NCBI RefSeq assembly: GCF_000155975.1
Contig: NZ_GG730299.1
Span: 1,954,882-2,018,881, forward strand
DNA length: 64,000 nucleotides
Direction: 5' to 3'
Source: Citrobacter youngae ATCC 29220
GTDB lineage: Bacteria; Pseudomonadota; Gammaproteobacteria; Enterobacterales; Enterobacteriaceae
Made by a program: the position numbers and the translations under genes. The notes beneath the pieces were generated by a model, which was given only the letters and a program-made list of their open reading frames with translations, was not told the DNA's origin and did not search any database. This document shows, one piece after another, positions 8,871 through 18,481 of the stretch (its first letter is position 1; each line of letters starts with the position of its first letter).

Positions 8871-9494
8871 TTACTGGAAGATACGCACAAATGCATATGA
8901 ATGGATCCCTTCCCGGCCATGCTGACTTTCAATATCGTTGTACTCCGCAAGCGCGAATCCTTGCTCCAGAAACCAGGATATCACGCCTTCATGAGACCAA
9001 TACCAAATATGCTCTGCCGGCTTGAAATGTTTTGAGCGCAGCACATGTTCCCCATTTCTGAATACCGGTATGGATACAAATACCCAACGCTGCGACTGCG
9101 CGACGGCAATATCTGGTCTATCAATATGCTCAAGGCTATCCCAGAATGACAATGCGGGATAAGTATGTTGATAAAGATCGGACCATAGGTCTCGCTGCCT
9201 TAGCCACTCAATGCCTTTCGGATTTACATCATATCCCGTGGTATGTGCTCTACTCTCAACAAATATTCCTGAGCCAATACCCACATCAACAACGCTACCG
9301 GTATAGTGTCGCGCGATCATATCTATACGCGCTTGTGTTAGCTTTTTCCCTATTACAGTATCAGCCAGAGACTGATAATTTGAGAAATAGCTGTCATCAT
9401 AAGGCCGACAATCCTGAGGAACGGGGTAATGTCCAATGCCTAATTCCGGAAGCCAGACTAACCCTTGATTCAAAGTTTCAGTAAACGCTTTCAT
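8871..9494 (-). CDS. SAM-dependent methyltransferase, phage type
   Basis: 207 residues. A Rossmann motif I VVDVGIGSGIFVE lies at about 68-80, followed by GYDVNPKGIEWL (motif II, ribose-binding Asp) and a SFWDSLEHI motif at about residue 117-125. This makes it a class I methyltransferase, usually found in phage genomes beside a GT9-like protein and a DUF115-like protein, exactly as here. Its start overlaps the end of the glycosyltransferase gene by 17 bp, showing translational coupling. Substrate unknown; a sugar or a glycoprotein is an inference from the neighbours. Confidence 0.75.
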   Translation of the reverse strand: MKAFTETLNQGLVWLPELGIGHYPVPQDCRPYDDSYFSNYQSLADTVIGKKLTQARIDMIARHYTGSVVDVGIGSGIFVESRAHTTGYDVNPKGIEWLRQRDLWSDLYQHTYPALSFWDSLEHIDRPDIAVAQSQRWVFVSIPVFRNGEHVLRSKHFKPAEHIWYWSHEGVISWFLEQGFALAEYNDIESQHGREGIHSYAFVRIFQ

Positions 9495-10344
9495 TTAACC
9501 ATCCATAAAATTTATCATCAAAATGTGCAATAGTTTTACTGCAATCATGTTTCGCCATTGTGCAACGACAATAATTATCTGGAAGTGCCCACTTTATCTT
9601 ATTAAGGGGCATTTCCGGATCGGTGAGTATTTCAGGAGCATTATGTCCTCCTCGTCCACCACCGATAACAAATAAAGGAGTACGATACGCAATCGACATC
9701 GGAATAGAAAAACCGACAGGGCTCACAACACAGGTAGCCTGTTTATACAGCGTGCATAATTGTGTCAGCGTTAATTCACCATTAATAAGATTCAGATCTG
9801 CCGCGGGAGGTGTACCAATAATCCATTCAATATCAGGTTCAGTATCCGCGATACTAATCACAAAGAAGCCTTCTTGTCGAAGAATGTGAGCAGCATGGTT
9901 AATATAATCCGGCTCTGGGTTACGTGCGCTGCTTTCCCATTCTCTTCGTAACGTAGCCGGACGGATAATAGCAATACGTTGTTCAAATGGGATACCTTCA
10001 TACCGATCGTTAAAATCCGGCAAATCATATTCAAGCGGATCATTTATATTAAATTGTTTGCGAAAAGTACCAATAACACCATATTTTTGCAAGTCAGCTG
10101 GGCTATATCCTATACGAACGCGCTGTACATTGTCTGGAAGATTAATAAATGAATACTGCGTGCGCTCCTCGTTTTTCCGCTGAGCATGCAGTTTGGTTTT
10201 CGATCTCACACAATGTATGTCCAGATCGCAATATAATTCAGGCCAGGGCGTCCTGACATACGCCCCAGGGAAATGACGGAGAAAAGGTCGTTGGTAGATA
10301 TTATCGCCAAGACCATACATCCCTTCGAAAAATAGCTTACACAT
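9478..10344 (-). CDS. GT9/ADP-heptose-transferase-like glycosyltransferase, phage type
   Basis: 288 residues from the ATG with GAGGGG about ten bases upstream. The N-terminal EGMYGLGDNIYQRP motif and C-terminal SPVGFSIPMSIAYRTPLFVIGGGRGGHN region match the two halves of a GT-B fold of the GT9 (ADP-heptose-dependent) type. The C-terminus carries closely spaced cysteines and a histidine (YCRCTMAKHDC), which could bind a metal. Autotransporter heptosyltransferases (TibC/AAH) of the same superfamily also carry a cysteine metal site, and an inverse autotransporter gene lies 0.3 kb upstream, but that link is inference. It is first of the coupled trio with the methyltransferase and DUF115 genes. Confidence 0.7.
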   Translation of the reverse strand: MCKLFFEGMYGLGDNIYQRPFLRHFPGAYVRTPWPELYCDLDIHCVRSKTKLHAQRKNEERTQYSFINLPDNVQRVRIGYSPADLQKYGVIGTFRKQFNINDPLEYDLPDFNDRYEGIPFEQRIAIIRPATLRREWESSARNPEPDYINHAAHILRQEGFFVISIADTEPDIEWIIGTPPAADLNLINGELTLTQLCTLYKQATCVVSPVGFSIPMSIAYRTPLFVIGGGRGGHNAPEILTDPEMPLNKIKWALPDNYCRCTMAKHDCSKTIAHFDDKFYGWLNESVY

Positions 10345-10377
10345 TCTAATATTGCCCCTCATCACGATGATCCACAC

Positions 10378-10539
10378 TTATCTAATAGTGTTATAAATAT
10401 CACCTGCCACTTTCGATAAGGCAGTATGGCTAAAATGCACCTGCTGCATATGTCTTTTTTTGAGTTTCAATCGTGCAGAAAATAATTCTTTAAATGAGAG
10501 GATGGCAGTAACGGGAGTGAGTACAGTAGTCAATGCCAT
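10378..10539 (-). CDS. Possible small protein upstream of the glycosyltransferase
   Basis: 53 residues (MALTTVLTPVTAILSFKELF...), hydrophobic at the start and basic in the middle. The frame stays open about 24 codons further upstream without a good start, so it may be the C-terminal remnant of a longer membrane protein. It ends 33 bp before the glycosyltransferase start. No strong ribosome-binding site is visible and I recognise no family. Confidence 0.3.
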   Translation of the reverse strand: MALTTVLTPVTAILSFKELFSARLKLKKRHMQQVHFSHTALSKVAGDIYNTIR

Positions 10540-10601
10540 TATTATTGAGGTAACAATAAAACGAGGGAATAGTGCGGAAAAAGCTGCGGGAATAACATCA
10601 T

Positions 10602-10631
10602 GCGCTTCCCATCCCGATTAATGGGAAGCGC
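10602..10631 (-). terminator. Stem-loop after the inverse autotransporter gene
   Basis: A perfect 11-bp inverted repeat (GCGCTTCCCAT / ATGGGAAGCGC) lies 9 bases beyond the stop of the autotransporter gene. There is no strong T-run on the minus strand, so it may act as an mRNA end or a partial terminator before the phage-type block. Confidence 0.55.
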
Positions 10632-10639
10632 TCATAGAA

Positions 10640-13600
10640 TTAACTAGTAAAATGTACAGCGACTTGTGCAGTTCTCGCCGCTCCCGAAGAATTCGTCGTT
10701 GTCGCAGTAATTATCGTACCACCGGGTATCGATGCCATGACATATGCCGTGAATTTTCCTGACCCATCAGTGACTCCGATATCTGGGGAGGTGAAATATG
10801 CGCTTGTAGAACCAGAGGTCAATTTAATCCCAACGCCCTGCATCGGTTGGCCCTTGGTATCATACGCCGTCACTTCTACCTCGTTTGGCTGACCATATCT
10901 TATCCCCTTGCCATCGATTAACGTCACAATAGTCAGGTGATCAACATCCAGGCCACTAAATTGTGCCTGGGCGCTTCCCGATAATCCAGCGGCAGTGGCG
11001 GTAACCGTAACAAATTCCATCGTTGTGTCCGTCAGACTAAACGTGGCAATCCCATTCGCATCCGTGTTTACTGTCGTCGCTGACGCCGCCTGGGCTTTTC
11101 CAGACATCGTCCATGAGACGCTGACGTTCGCCATTGGTTGGCCCTTAGCATCCGTCACCAACGCCTGCGCCACATTCGGCGTGCTGCCATCCGCAGGAGA
11201 ACTGGGGGTCGTCATTGTCACAACCACGCTTGCAGCCGGTACCGGAGTAAATGTAACCGATGCTGTGTTGCTTATTCCACCGGAACTGGCGGTGACGTTC
11301 ACAGATTCAGGCTGCGAGTCTTTTAAACTGACATTCGCAATACCGTTAGCATCAGTGGTCACCATTACCGCCGTCGACAGCGTGGCTGTCGAACTGCCAC
11401 TAATAGACCACGACACATTTGCATTTTGGATAGGTTTGTCATTTCCATCCTTCACTAACGCCTGAACGGTATTGAGCTCAGTATTATCTGCAATCGCATT
11501 ATCTCCGGTCGCGGTAAGCGTAATAGTCGCCACCTCTCTGGCGACAAATGTCGTCGTGGTGGAACCGGATTGTCCGCCTGCGTTCGCCGTCACAGTGACG
11601 GATTCGGGTACAGAGTCTTTCAGTTTCAGGGTGGCAATACCACTGGCATCCGTCGTTACCGTTTCTGCACTACTTGTGCTCGCCGTCGTGCTACCTGTTA
11701 TCGCCCAGGTGACGGATACGTCTGCCATCGGCTGACCTTTTGCATCCGTTACTTTCGCTTGCGCAATATTATTGGTTTCATTATCGGCTGGTGAATTATC
11801 AGTGGTCATGGTCACCGCTACATCCCCAACAGGTACAGGGACAAAGGTCACTGACGTTGTATTGGTCAGCCCTGCGGAGCTGGCAATAACATGCACCGGT
11901 TCAGCAACCGGGTCGGTTAAACTCACGGTGACAATGCCGTTTTCATCGGTGGTCGCAATAGCCGGAGTCGACAGTTTTGCCGTCGAACTGCCGCCTATAG
12001 ACCACGTCACGCTCACATTTTTGATAGGTTTGCCGTAGCCATCATCTACCGTCGCCTGAACGGTGTTGATAGCAGTATTGTCAGCAATTGCATTATCTTC
12101 GGTCACTTTCAGCGCAATATTTTTTGCCTCTCGCGGGGTAAACGTCGTGGTAGCAGAATCTGATTTTCCGCCTGCGTTCGCCGTCACGGTGACAACTTCA
12201 GGTTCTGAGTCTTTCAGCGTCAGGACAGCGATGCCGCTGGTATTCGTCATCACCGTCTCAGGGCTACCCGCCGTTGCCGTTGTGCTCCCCGTGATTGCCC
12301 AGTTGACAGAGACATTTGCCATCGGCTGGCCTTTTGCATCCGTCACGAGTGCCTGGGCGGCATTCGTGGTGCCATTATCCGCCGGGGAATTATCGGTGGT
12401 TATAGTGACCGCCACTTTATCGACCGGAATGGCGGAAAATATCGCGGTATCACTACCGGATTTATCGTCTGCTGTGGCGGTAACCGTGACGCTTTCTACA
12501 ACGCTGTCAGTCAGATCCAGCGTGGCAACCCCGTTAGTATCGGTATTTACTGTAGTCGCCGAAACGGCTTTCGCGTTGCCAGATATCGTCCAGGTCACGC
12601 GGGTATCCGCCATTGGCTGACCGTTGGCATCCTTCACGACGGCCTGCGCCACGTCAGGCGTGCTACCGTCAGCTTGCACATTATTCGTCTTCATGGTGAC
12701 AGTGACGCTGTTTACCGGAAGGGGCGTGAAGATCGCCGTCGCGTTGCCACTTTTTCCGTCAGCAGCGGCGTTTACTATTACGCTTTCCGCCACGGTGTCC
12801 GTCAGCTCCAGCGTTGCGACGCCATTCGCATCAGTGTTTACCGTGGTGGCTGATGCCGCTTTCGCGCTACCGGACACCGTCCAGGATACACGGGTATCGG
12901 CCATCGGTTGACCGCTGGCATCCTTCACGACGGCCTGAGCTACGTTTGGCGTACTGCCGTCGGCATAGACATCGTTGGTTTTCATGGTCACCGCGACACT
13001 GTCTACCGGAATGGCCGTAAAGGTCGCCGTGGCGCTACCGCTTTTTCCTTCAGCAACGGCATTTACCGCTACGTTTTCTGCCACGGTATCCGTCAGATTC
13101 AGCGTGGCAACCCCGTTAGTATCGGTATTTACCGTAGTGGCTGACGCGGCTTTGGCGTTGCCGGACACCGTCCAGGTCACGCTGGTATCCGCCATTGGCT
13201 GACCGTTGGCATCCTTTACAACGGCCCGCGCCACATCAGGCGTACTACCATCGGCCTGCACATTATTAGTCACCATATTTACGCTAACATTATTGACCGG
13301 CGCTGCACTAAATAGCGCAGTTGTGCTACCGGTTTTACCTTCCGCGGTGACCGTAACAACCACATTTTCGGCCACAGAATCCGTCAGCTTAAGCGTTGCT
13401 TTACCGTTGTTATCCGTATTGACTACCGTCGCAGTGGTTGCGATAGCACTGCCGGACACGGTCCAGGTGACACTGGTATCAGGTATCGGCAGGCCCGCAG
13501 AATCAGTCACCTGCGCCTGAGCGACATCGGTGCTGCTCCCGTCGGCAATCGCATTGTTTGTGGTCATACTGACCTCTATGCTGGACACCGGAGGGCTGGC

Positions 13601-15190
13601 AAAGTCTGCGTTGATGCTCTCGGTTTTTCCTTCTGCACTGGCGCTAAGTTTTACCAGTCCTGCCTTCGTGCTGGTAAAATGGACGGTTGCCTGCCCATCC
13701 GCGTTCGTCGTGTTGTCACTGCTGGTAATCACCGCACCATTATCCAAATGCCATGCCAGGGCGATACCTGGTAAAACTTTACCGCTCGCATCTTTCACGG
13801 TGACCTGGCCAATATTCTGATCGATACCGTCAGCTTTGCTGTGGTTTTTGGTCAGAACCAGGCCTAGCGAGGCGACTGACTGGGTGAATGACAAATCAAT
13901 CGCGCGCGTAACGCCACCTGATGAAGCCGTCACGCTCACCTGTTCTGCAGTCGTGTTTGTCAGACTCACTGAGGCATCGCCGTTGGCATCCGTTACGCTG
14001 TTTTTGCTACTGAGCTGCGCGCCTCCGGTCACCGCCCATGCGATAGTGGCGCCAGGGACGGGTTTGTGGTCAGACGTAATCGCCTGTAATGTAACCATGT
14101 TAGCCGTCGTTCCATCTGCCGGACTATGATCTTTGGTAGCCACCAGCGTCATATCGGCTAGCACAAGTTCTGCGTCTTTCTTTTTGTACTGCAGGATAAT
14201 CTCGTTATTGCGGTTAACAAGATCGTAACGGCTTCCCGCCAGGCTGCGGCGCAGCGCCACCTGATCTGCAGAAGTCTGCTGGCTCCAGGACTCGCCAATG
14301 GCATAGCGGAAGTTGAGGCTAAATTTGACATCATCCTGGGAATCTTGTCCGCGTTTATAGTCAATCCCCGCAGTCACCAGCGAAATTGGCGTATAATTCA
14401 GCCCCATGGTGACGGCAGATGGATCATTCTGCAGGTGATCTTTATCAAACAGAGCCACATTTTCGCCATAGTATTGCTCATACATGACTTTGGCTCCCAG
14501 TTGCGGATACGCAGGAAGGTAGCCTTCGGCGCGGATGTCAAATCCATCAGCAGGCTTTTCGTTATAGTCTGCAAAATCTCTGGAACTGTGCCACTCTGTA
14601 GTACCGATATAACTGTTAGCCGCCAGCTTCAGATAATCAGTCCAGGCTTCAGCGCCAATTCCCACACGACGGTTCTTACCCGTAAAATCATCGTCAAAAA
14701 AAACGTTGCCGCCGAACATCCAGTTTTCAGTATTAAACGAGCGAACGCCCATACCGATGTTCCCGGTCGTTCGTCCATCCGGCGCTCTGAGACCAAGTTG
14801 GGTGAAAAGAACCGATTTTTTGTTATCGTACAACGGCGCGAGAAAATCGATTGAGCTGTTGTCCCAGTTGCCGTTTTCATCGGTATTCAGATTGACTTCT
14901 GCCGTGCCAAAATGGCTAAGCCATTCTTCAACGGAGTTGGCCGCAGCTCCGGTTGCCATGCTGGTTGCTGTCGATTTTAAACCGTTCGAACCATTCTCCG
15001 TCTCCGTTCCGCCAGCTGCCAGCAGGCTGGTAACCTGAGTCGGCACGGGAACAGCAACAGGAGGTTGTGATGCAGCGTAGGTATATGCTGATGTAACAAA
15101 TGGAAATAATAACTGCATAACTATTTGCAGCCATACAATTAATCTGCTCGCGACACCAAGCCTTATTTTCATATTCACTTTCTTACTCAT
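10640..15190 (-). CDS. Inverse autotransporter adhesin (intimin/invasin family) with twelve Ig-like domains
   Basis: 1516 residues. There is an extended signal region to about residue 40 (hydrophobic 18-38). An outer-membrane beta-barrel domain spans about 75-330 (VEEWLSHFGTAEVNLN..., SSIDFLAPLYD, FTQLGLR, GVRSF, NVFFDDDFTGKNRRVGIGAEAW), with the usual NEIILQYKKK linker near 330. Twelve Ig-like Big_1 domains of about 97-100 residues follow. Domains 4-6 and 7-11 are very alike, which points to recent tandem expansion. There is no LysM domain before the barrel and no C-type-lectin tip as in intimin; the last domain is a divergent Ig. The family inserts its barrel with BAM and exports the C-terminal passenger to the surface. 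The gene stands alone with 0.58 kb upstream. Function: probably adhesion or biofilm. Confidence 0.92.
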   Translation of the reverse strand: MSKKVNMKIRLGVASRLIVWLQIVMQLLFPFVTSAYTYAASQPPVAVPVPTQVTSLLAAGGTETENGSNGLKSTATSMATGAAANSVEEWLSHFGTAEVNLNTDENGNWDNSSIDFLAPLYDNKKSVLFTQLGLRAPDGRTTGNIGMGVRSFNTENWMFGGNVFFDDDFTGKNRRVGIGAEAWTDYLKLAANSYIGTTEWHSSRDFADYNEKPADGFDIRAEGYLPAYPQLGAKVMYEQYYGENVALFDKDHLQNDPSAVTMGLNYTPISLVTAGIDYKRGQDSQDDVKFSLNFRYAIGESWSQQTSADQVALRRSLAGSRYDLVNRNNEIILQYKKKDAELVLADMTLVATKDHSPADGTTANMVTLQAITSDHKPVPGATIAWAVTGGAQLSSKNSVTDANGDASVSLTNTTAEQVSVTASSGGVTRAIDLSFTQSVASLGLVLTKNHSKADGIDQNIGQVTVKDASGKVLPGIALAWHLDNGAVITSSDNTTNADGQATVHFTSTKAGLVKLSASAEGKTESINADFASPPVSSIEVSMTTNNAIADGSSTDVAQAQVTDSAGLPIPDTSVTWTVSGSAIATTATVVNTDNNGKATLKLTDSVAENVVVTVTAEGKTGSTTALFSAAPVNNVSVNMVTNNVQADGSTPDVARAVVKDANGQPMADTSVTWTVSGNAKAASATTVNTDTNGVATLNLTDTVAENVAVNAVAEGKSGSATATFTAIPVDSVAVTMKTNDVYADGSTPNVAQAVVKDASGQPMADTRVSWTVSGSAKAASATTVNTDANGVATLELTDTVAESVIVNAAADGKSGNATAIFTPLPVNSVTVTMKTNNVQADGSTPDVAQAVVKDANGQPMADTRVTWTISGNAKAVSATTVNTDTNGVATLDLTDSVVESVTVTATADDKSGSDTAIFSAIPVDKVAVTITTDNSPADNGTTNAAQALVTDAKGQPMANVSVNWAITGSTTATAGSPETVMTNTSGIAVLTLKDSEPEVVTVTANAGGKSDSATTTFTPREAKNIALKVTEDNAIADNTAINTVQATVDDGYGKPIKNVSVTWSIGGSSTAKLSTPAIATTDENGIVTVSLTDPVAEPVHVIASSAGLTNTTSVTFVPVPVGDVAVTMTTDNSPADNETNNIAQAKVTDAKGQPMADVSVTWAITGSTTASTSSAETVTTDASGIATLKLKDSVPESVTVTANAGGQSGSTTTTFVAREVATITLTATGDNAIADNTELNTVQALVKDGNDKPIQNANVSWSISGSSTATLSTAVMVTTDANGIANVSLKDSQPESVNVTASSGGISNTASVTFTPVPAASVVVTMTTPSSPADGSTPNVAQALVTDAKGQPMANVSVSWTMSGKAQAASATTVNTDANGIATFSLTDTTMEFVTVTATAAGLSGSAQAQFSGLDVDHLTIVTLIDGKGIRYGQPNEVEVTAYDTKGQPMQGVGIKLTSGSTSAYFTSPDIGVTDGSGKFTAYVMASIPGGTIITATTTNSSGAARTAQVAVHFTS

Positions 15191-15771
15191 TGGTAGTATT
15201 CCACTGCACTCCGCATACAGGGGAGATGCCTTAATATATTAAAAAGTTCAATTCCAGGACAAAGGAGAAACTCGCATCAATCTGCATGTTTGTGCAGCTA
15301 ATGCCTACACTTAAGGATATAATCAATGATGCAGGGTAAAATGAAAAGCGCTATATATCTCCGAAAGTGGAGAAACAAAACCTGTCGTAATAACACATTG
15401 AATCTATAGAAAATAATCCAAATTAACCCGACAATCATGGACTGCTCAATCGCCTGATATCAATACTAATTTTTCGCGGGATATGATGAAAATCAGCAAC
15501 CATCAAACAATATCACTCGACTTAGTGATATTCTTGGTTATGCAATTCATGACGAGCAGAATATAATATATTTGCTCAGGTGTTTAATTGATTTATTAAG
15601 CTAAAAGAATGACTAACAATCAGATGTTGTGAAGATAAAAATATAATTAACCAAGTGGAGAAGAATATCTCCACAATAGAAACAGATGGTATTCGATGAA
15701 CGAGAAACTAGCGTTACAATATATCAGTAAGATATCTTAACCAGGATTATCATAACGCTGGGTAAAGATAT
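15191..15771. other. Upstream region of the autotransporter gene, with an operator-like dyad
   Basis: No gene seen. A perfect 9-bp inverted repeat AATATCACT / AGTGATATT with a 6-base spacer lies at 15509-15532, between the autotransporter start and the end of the regulator gene. It is a candidate binding site for a dimeric regulator. The region is AT-rich. Confidence 0.45.
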
Positions 15772-16425
15772 TTAATACTTTTGAGGCAAAGAGCTTTTCA
15801 TGTCTACAAGACGCCCGCGAACAATGGTGATGTACTCTCCACGTTTAAGTTCAGAAATCACCTGATGGATAATAGATCGGCTAAGATTGGTTCTTTGCTG
15901 AATAAAATCAACGATATTAAAACTTAATCCAAACTGAGTTTTAAGCATATACAGTTCACTCAGCTTAGCGCGAATCATGGTATAAGCATCAACCGAGGTA
16001 AGTTCTTCATCACGCGCGACCATCAATTGCAATTGCCAGGCCAGAAGATTCGCGACATGGCTCCATAACGATTCTTTGTCAACAATTTCAAATGCTTCCT
16101 CTTTAGATAGCGAAACGATGTTTAATGCTGTGGTGCAGTAAATAGTATGCCTTCCCCGACCATATAAAGCCTCGCCTAAGCCAAGAACATATGGGCCACC
16201 ACCACGAACAAGAACCAGTCCATCAGTGCGGCGTATCTCAAACCCGCCTTCCAGCACCACGATAATCGGCCCTACATGTTCAGAAATATGGGGAAAAGGT
16301 TTTTGCGTTCCAGCATCAAAAACCGTCACGCGACGATCGCAGGATAATGGCCCTATCAACGCATTGATGTGTTGAACAGGTTTGTCTGTCTGGATAGAAT
16401 GGAAAGCATTCACGGGTTCTGCCAT
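15772..16425 (-). CDS. CRP-like/IprA-YaiV-type transcriptional regulator
   Basis: 217 residues. The N-terminal two thirds (about 30-120) form a cyclic-nucleotide-binding-like beta-barrel (HVGPIIVVLEGGFEIRRTDG..., GGPYVLGLGEALYG). The C-terminus (about 155-205) is a winged helix (NIVDFIQQRTNLSRSIIHQVISELKRGEYITIVRGRLV). Its layout and length match the IprA/YaiV group, whose members lack the cAMP-binding residues of CRP; IprA affects oxidative stress responses in Salmonella. It is transcribed towards the inverse autotransporter gene, 581 bp upstream of it, with a dyad between them, so local control of that adhesin is a reasonable guess. Confidence 0.75.
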   Translation of the reverse strand: MAEPVNAFHSIQTDKPVQHINALIGPLSCDRRVTVFDAGTQKPFPHISEHVGPIIVVLEGGFEIRRTDGLVLVRGGGPYVLGLGEALYGRGRHTIYCTTALNIVSLSKEEAFEIVDKESLWSHVANLLAWQLQLMVARDEELTSVDAYTMIRAKLSELYMLKTQFGLSFNIVDFIQQRTNLSRSIIHQVISELKRGEYITIVRGRLVDMKSSLPQKY

Positions 16426-17407
16426 AAAAATATCCTTCGACTGGATTAATAATTCACTAAACCAATAGTCTTTTTTTATTTATCGTATCATTTAAATTTA
16501 TTTCATTAAAGGAAGCAACCTGTCAATAAATAAATTTTCAGAGTTACGTTCCGAAAACACAAAATTTTACATTTTATTGTTTTTTGATATGCTGCTGTTT
16601 TGCATGAATTTATGATAATACCCATCGTTGAGCCGACTGTTACAACATCACCCTCTTTCATCTCTAAAAACTAAAAGCGCGAATATCACATCTATACCCT
16701 ACACAACTACCAAGAAGTTATAAGCTTCATTACTACAGTCAGTACGGACAATATAGGCGACACTGACAGTTCATCTATTTTCAAGGACGCTCTTGCCTGT
16801 GGATCTCGGTACGGATGGGTAAATCAGACACTTTTATTCTCATACAGACACAGCGCAAAATCAATCGAATTGTGATCTATATCTACTTTTATCGTTAGTG
16901 TTCAGTTTGGTTTCATTTAACAGAAATAGCAAAACACTTACAGCTAATCAGTAGATTAGCAACCAGAGTGATCTGTGCAATTAGGATTCTCCACTATACA
17001 GAGAAATCTGGCGAAGCAGAAAAATAGAGCCGCAATAATTAGCATACGAACAATAACTCGATTTACTATGATTGTCTGATATTCATTTCCTCATCTATTA
17101 CAAGTCCGATACGTTCTTTTGCTCAGATCACAATGAAGTTTCAATACATGCCATCGTCATGTATTAAAACTTAGGGCTAGAGGCAATTCGGTAAAAACGC
17201 TCTCAGGCACCAACTGAAACTTATATGTAGTCATCAGCGTCCTGCCAATTGAGATATTCCCCAGACAGCAAAACGATCTAATTTAGCCCATTCTGAACAA
17301 TCTTTTAGCACATTTCCCAATCTAAACCCGATTTACACTGATTTCGCTCAATAACGGGCCGATATCGGGTACTCCGGTATTTATTTAATTATTCCCAGGA
17401 GATAAAA
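16426..17407. other. AT-rich divergent control region of about 1 kb
   Basis: No credible gene on either strand. It separates the regulator (minus strand) from the leaderless-protein block (plus strand), so both promoters must lie here. AGGAG precedes the ATG at 17408 by seven bases. The A+T richness suggests a target for H-NS-type silencing. Confidence 0.45.
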
Positions 17408-18427
17408 ATGATTCTTGCAGATTCTGACCATATTGTCGCTGTCCATGCCGACCCACAGGTTGCCGTGATTCCTGTTAGCAAAGTGGTGACGCTGACGGCG
17501 GCAGTTGCTGATGCGTCTGGCGCACCGGTTTCAGGCGTGACCGTTTACTGGGCGAATACTTTACCGCCGGTAACCTTGGTAACATCAGAAACGGATTCTT
17601 CGGGTGTTGCTACCCTGGAAATCACCCTGTCCAGCCTCCCGGAAGGTCTGGGCGTCTATCGCTACATCGCTTATCTGGACTCTGACATCTCAACCAGTAT
17701 GCAGGTGGATGTCCGCATCGCGGACAATACGGTTTCCCTCCCTCTGGTTACTGACGGCGGAGATTTGGATCTCGACAAGTATGACATTGCCAACGGCGTA
17801 ACCGTGTCGATCCAGGCTTATGCGCAAGCCAGTCGTGGTGACCAGGTCAGCTTCTATTGGGATGAAATTCACTCCGTCAGTAAGTTTATTGACGATCCTG
17901 CGACTTTTTTCCCATGGAACATTAATGTTAACGAAGATCTGCCACCGGAAGCGTTGGTGGATGGGACTTATACCCTCTATTACCAATACACCGATAGCCA
18001 GGGCAACATCGCCGTCTCTCTCCCCCGTATGGAAACTGTTTCTGGAGGCGAGCCAGCGGCAACACTGCCTGCTGCTGATTTCCCGGAAGCCGATGCTAAC
18101 AACGGCTATATCAACGCCAGACAGGCACTGGATGGTACGCCAGCCCGACTCTACTGGCCGGGTATTGCCGTGAACGATACAGTGACCATGACCTGGATGG
18201 TTTACGACCAGAACGGTGTGCAAGTGGCTAAGGATATTGCTCTGACTGGCACCGTTGATGCAGAAGATCTGAAGAATAACTATCTGGAAATTCTCATTCC
18301 AGCTGCGGATATTCCTCAGGGTATCCAGTTGGGTACAGCGGAAGCCTGGTACTCTATGACCCCTGCCAACGGCGACACAGTGAAAACATCTGCTGTTGCC
18401 ACCATCGGGATTGACACTCAAGCTTAA
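17408..18427 (+). CDS. Leaderless modular beta protein (Ig-like plus repeat modules)
   Basis: 339 residues, with neither signal peptide nor membrane segment. Residues about 5-98 are an Ig-like domain (KVVTLTAAVADASGAPVSG, VTVYW, DSSGVATLEI). Residues about 110-220 form a module ending in a FFPWNINVNEDL..DGTYTLYYQYTDSQGNIAVS block. Residues about 220-339 form a second module type: FPEAD..NGYIN..ALDGTPARLYWPG...DTVTMTW...AWYSM, closing with ATIGIDTQA. Both module types recur in the next gene. I recall similar modules in large Pseudomonas proteins annotated only as Ig-like; no biochemical role is known to me. It is followed by a hairpin and then the related 686-residue protein, 54 bp downstream. 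Confidence 0.8.
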   Translation: MILADSDHIVAVHADPQVAVIPVSKVVTLTAAVADASGAPVSGVTVYWANTLPPVTLVTSETDSSGVATLEITLSSLPEGLGVYRYIAYLDSDISTSMQVDVRIADNTVSLPLVTDGGDLDLDKYDIANGVTVSIQAYAQASRGDQVSFYWDEIHSVSKFIDDPATFFPWNINVNEDLPPEALVDGTYTLYYQYTDSQGNIAVSLPRMETVSGGEPAATLPAADFPEADANNGYINARQALDGTPARLYWPGIAVNDTVTMTWMVYDQNGVQVAKDIALTGTVDAEDLKNNYLEILIPAADIPQGIQLGTAEAWYSMTPANGDTVKTSAVATIGIDTQA

Positions 18428-18432
18428 CCCAC

Positions 18433-18458
18433 CTCACACCCGCCCCGGCGGGTGTGAG
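18433..18458 (+). terminator. Intercistronic GC-rich hairpin
   Basis: A 10-12 bp stem (CTCACACCCG / CGGGTGTGAG) lies between the two modular-protein genes. No T-run follows, so it more likely attenuates or stabilises the upstream message than fully terminates it. Confidence 0.55.
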
Positions 18459-18481
18459 CCCTCACGGATAATGAGGTATCT

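Noticed and set aside
10995-14129. Series of plus-strand open frames opposite the adhesin gene
   Set aside because: They are antisense shadows of the GC-rich Ig repeats; their repetition follows the sense-strand domains and no start signals are present.
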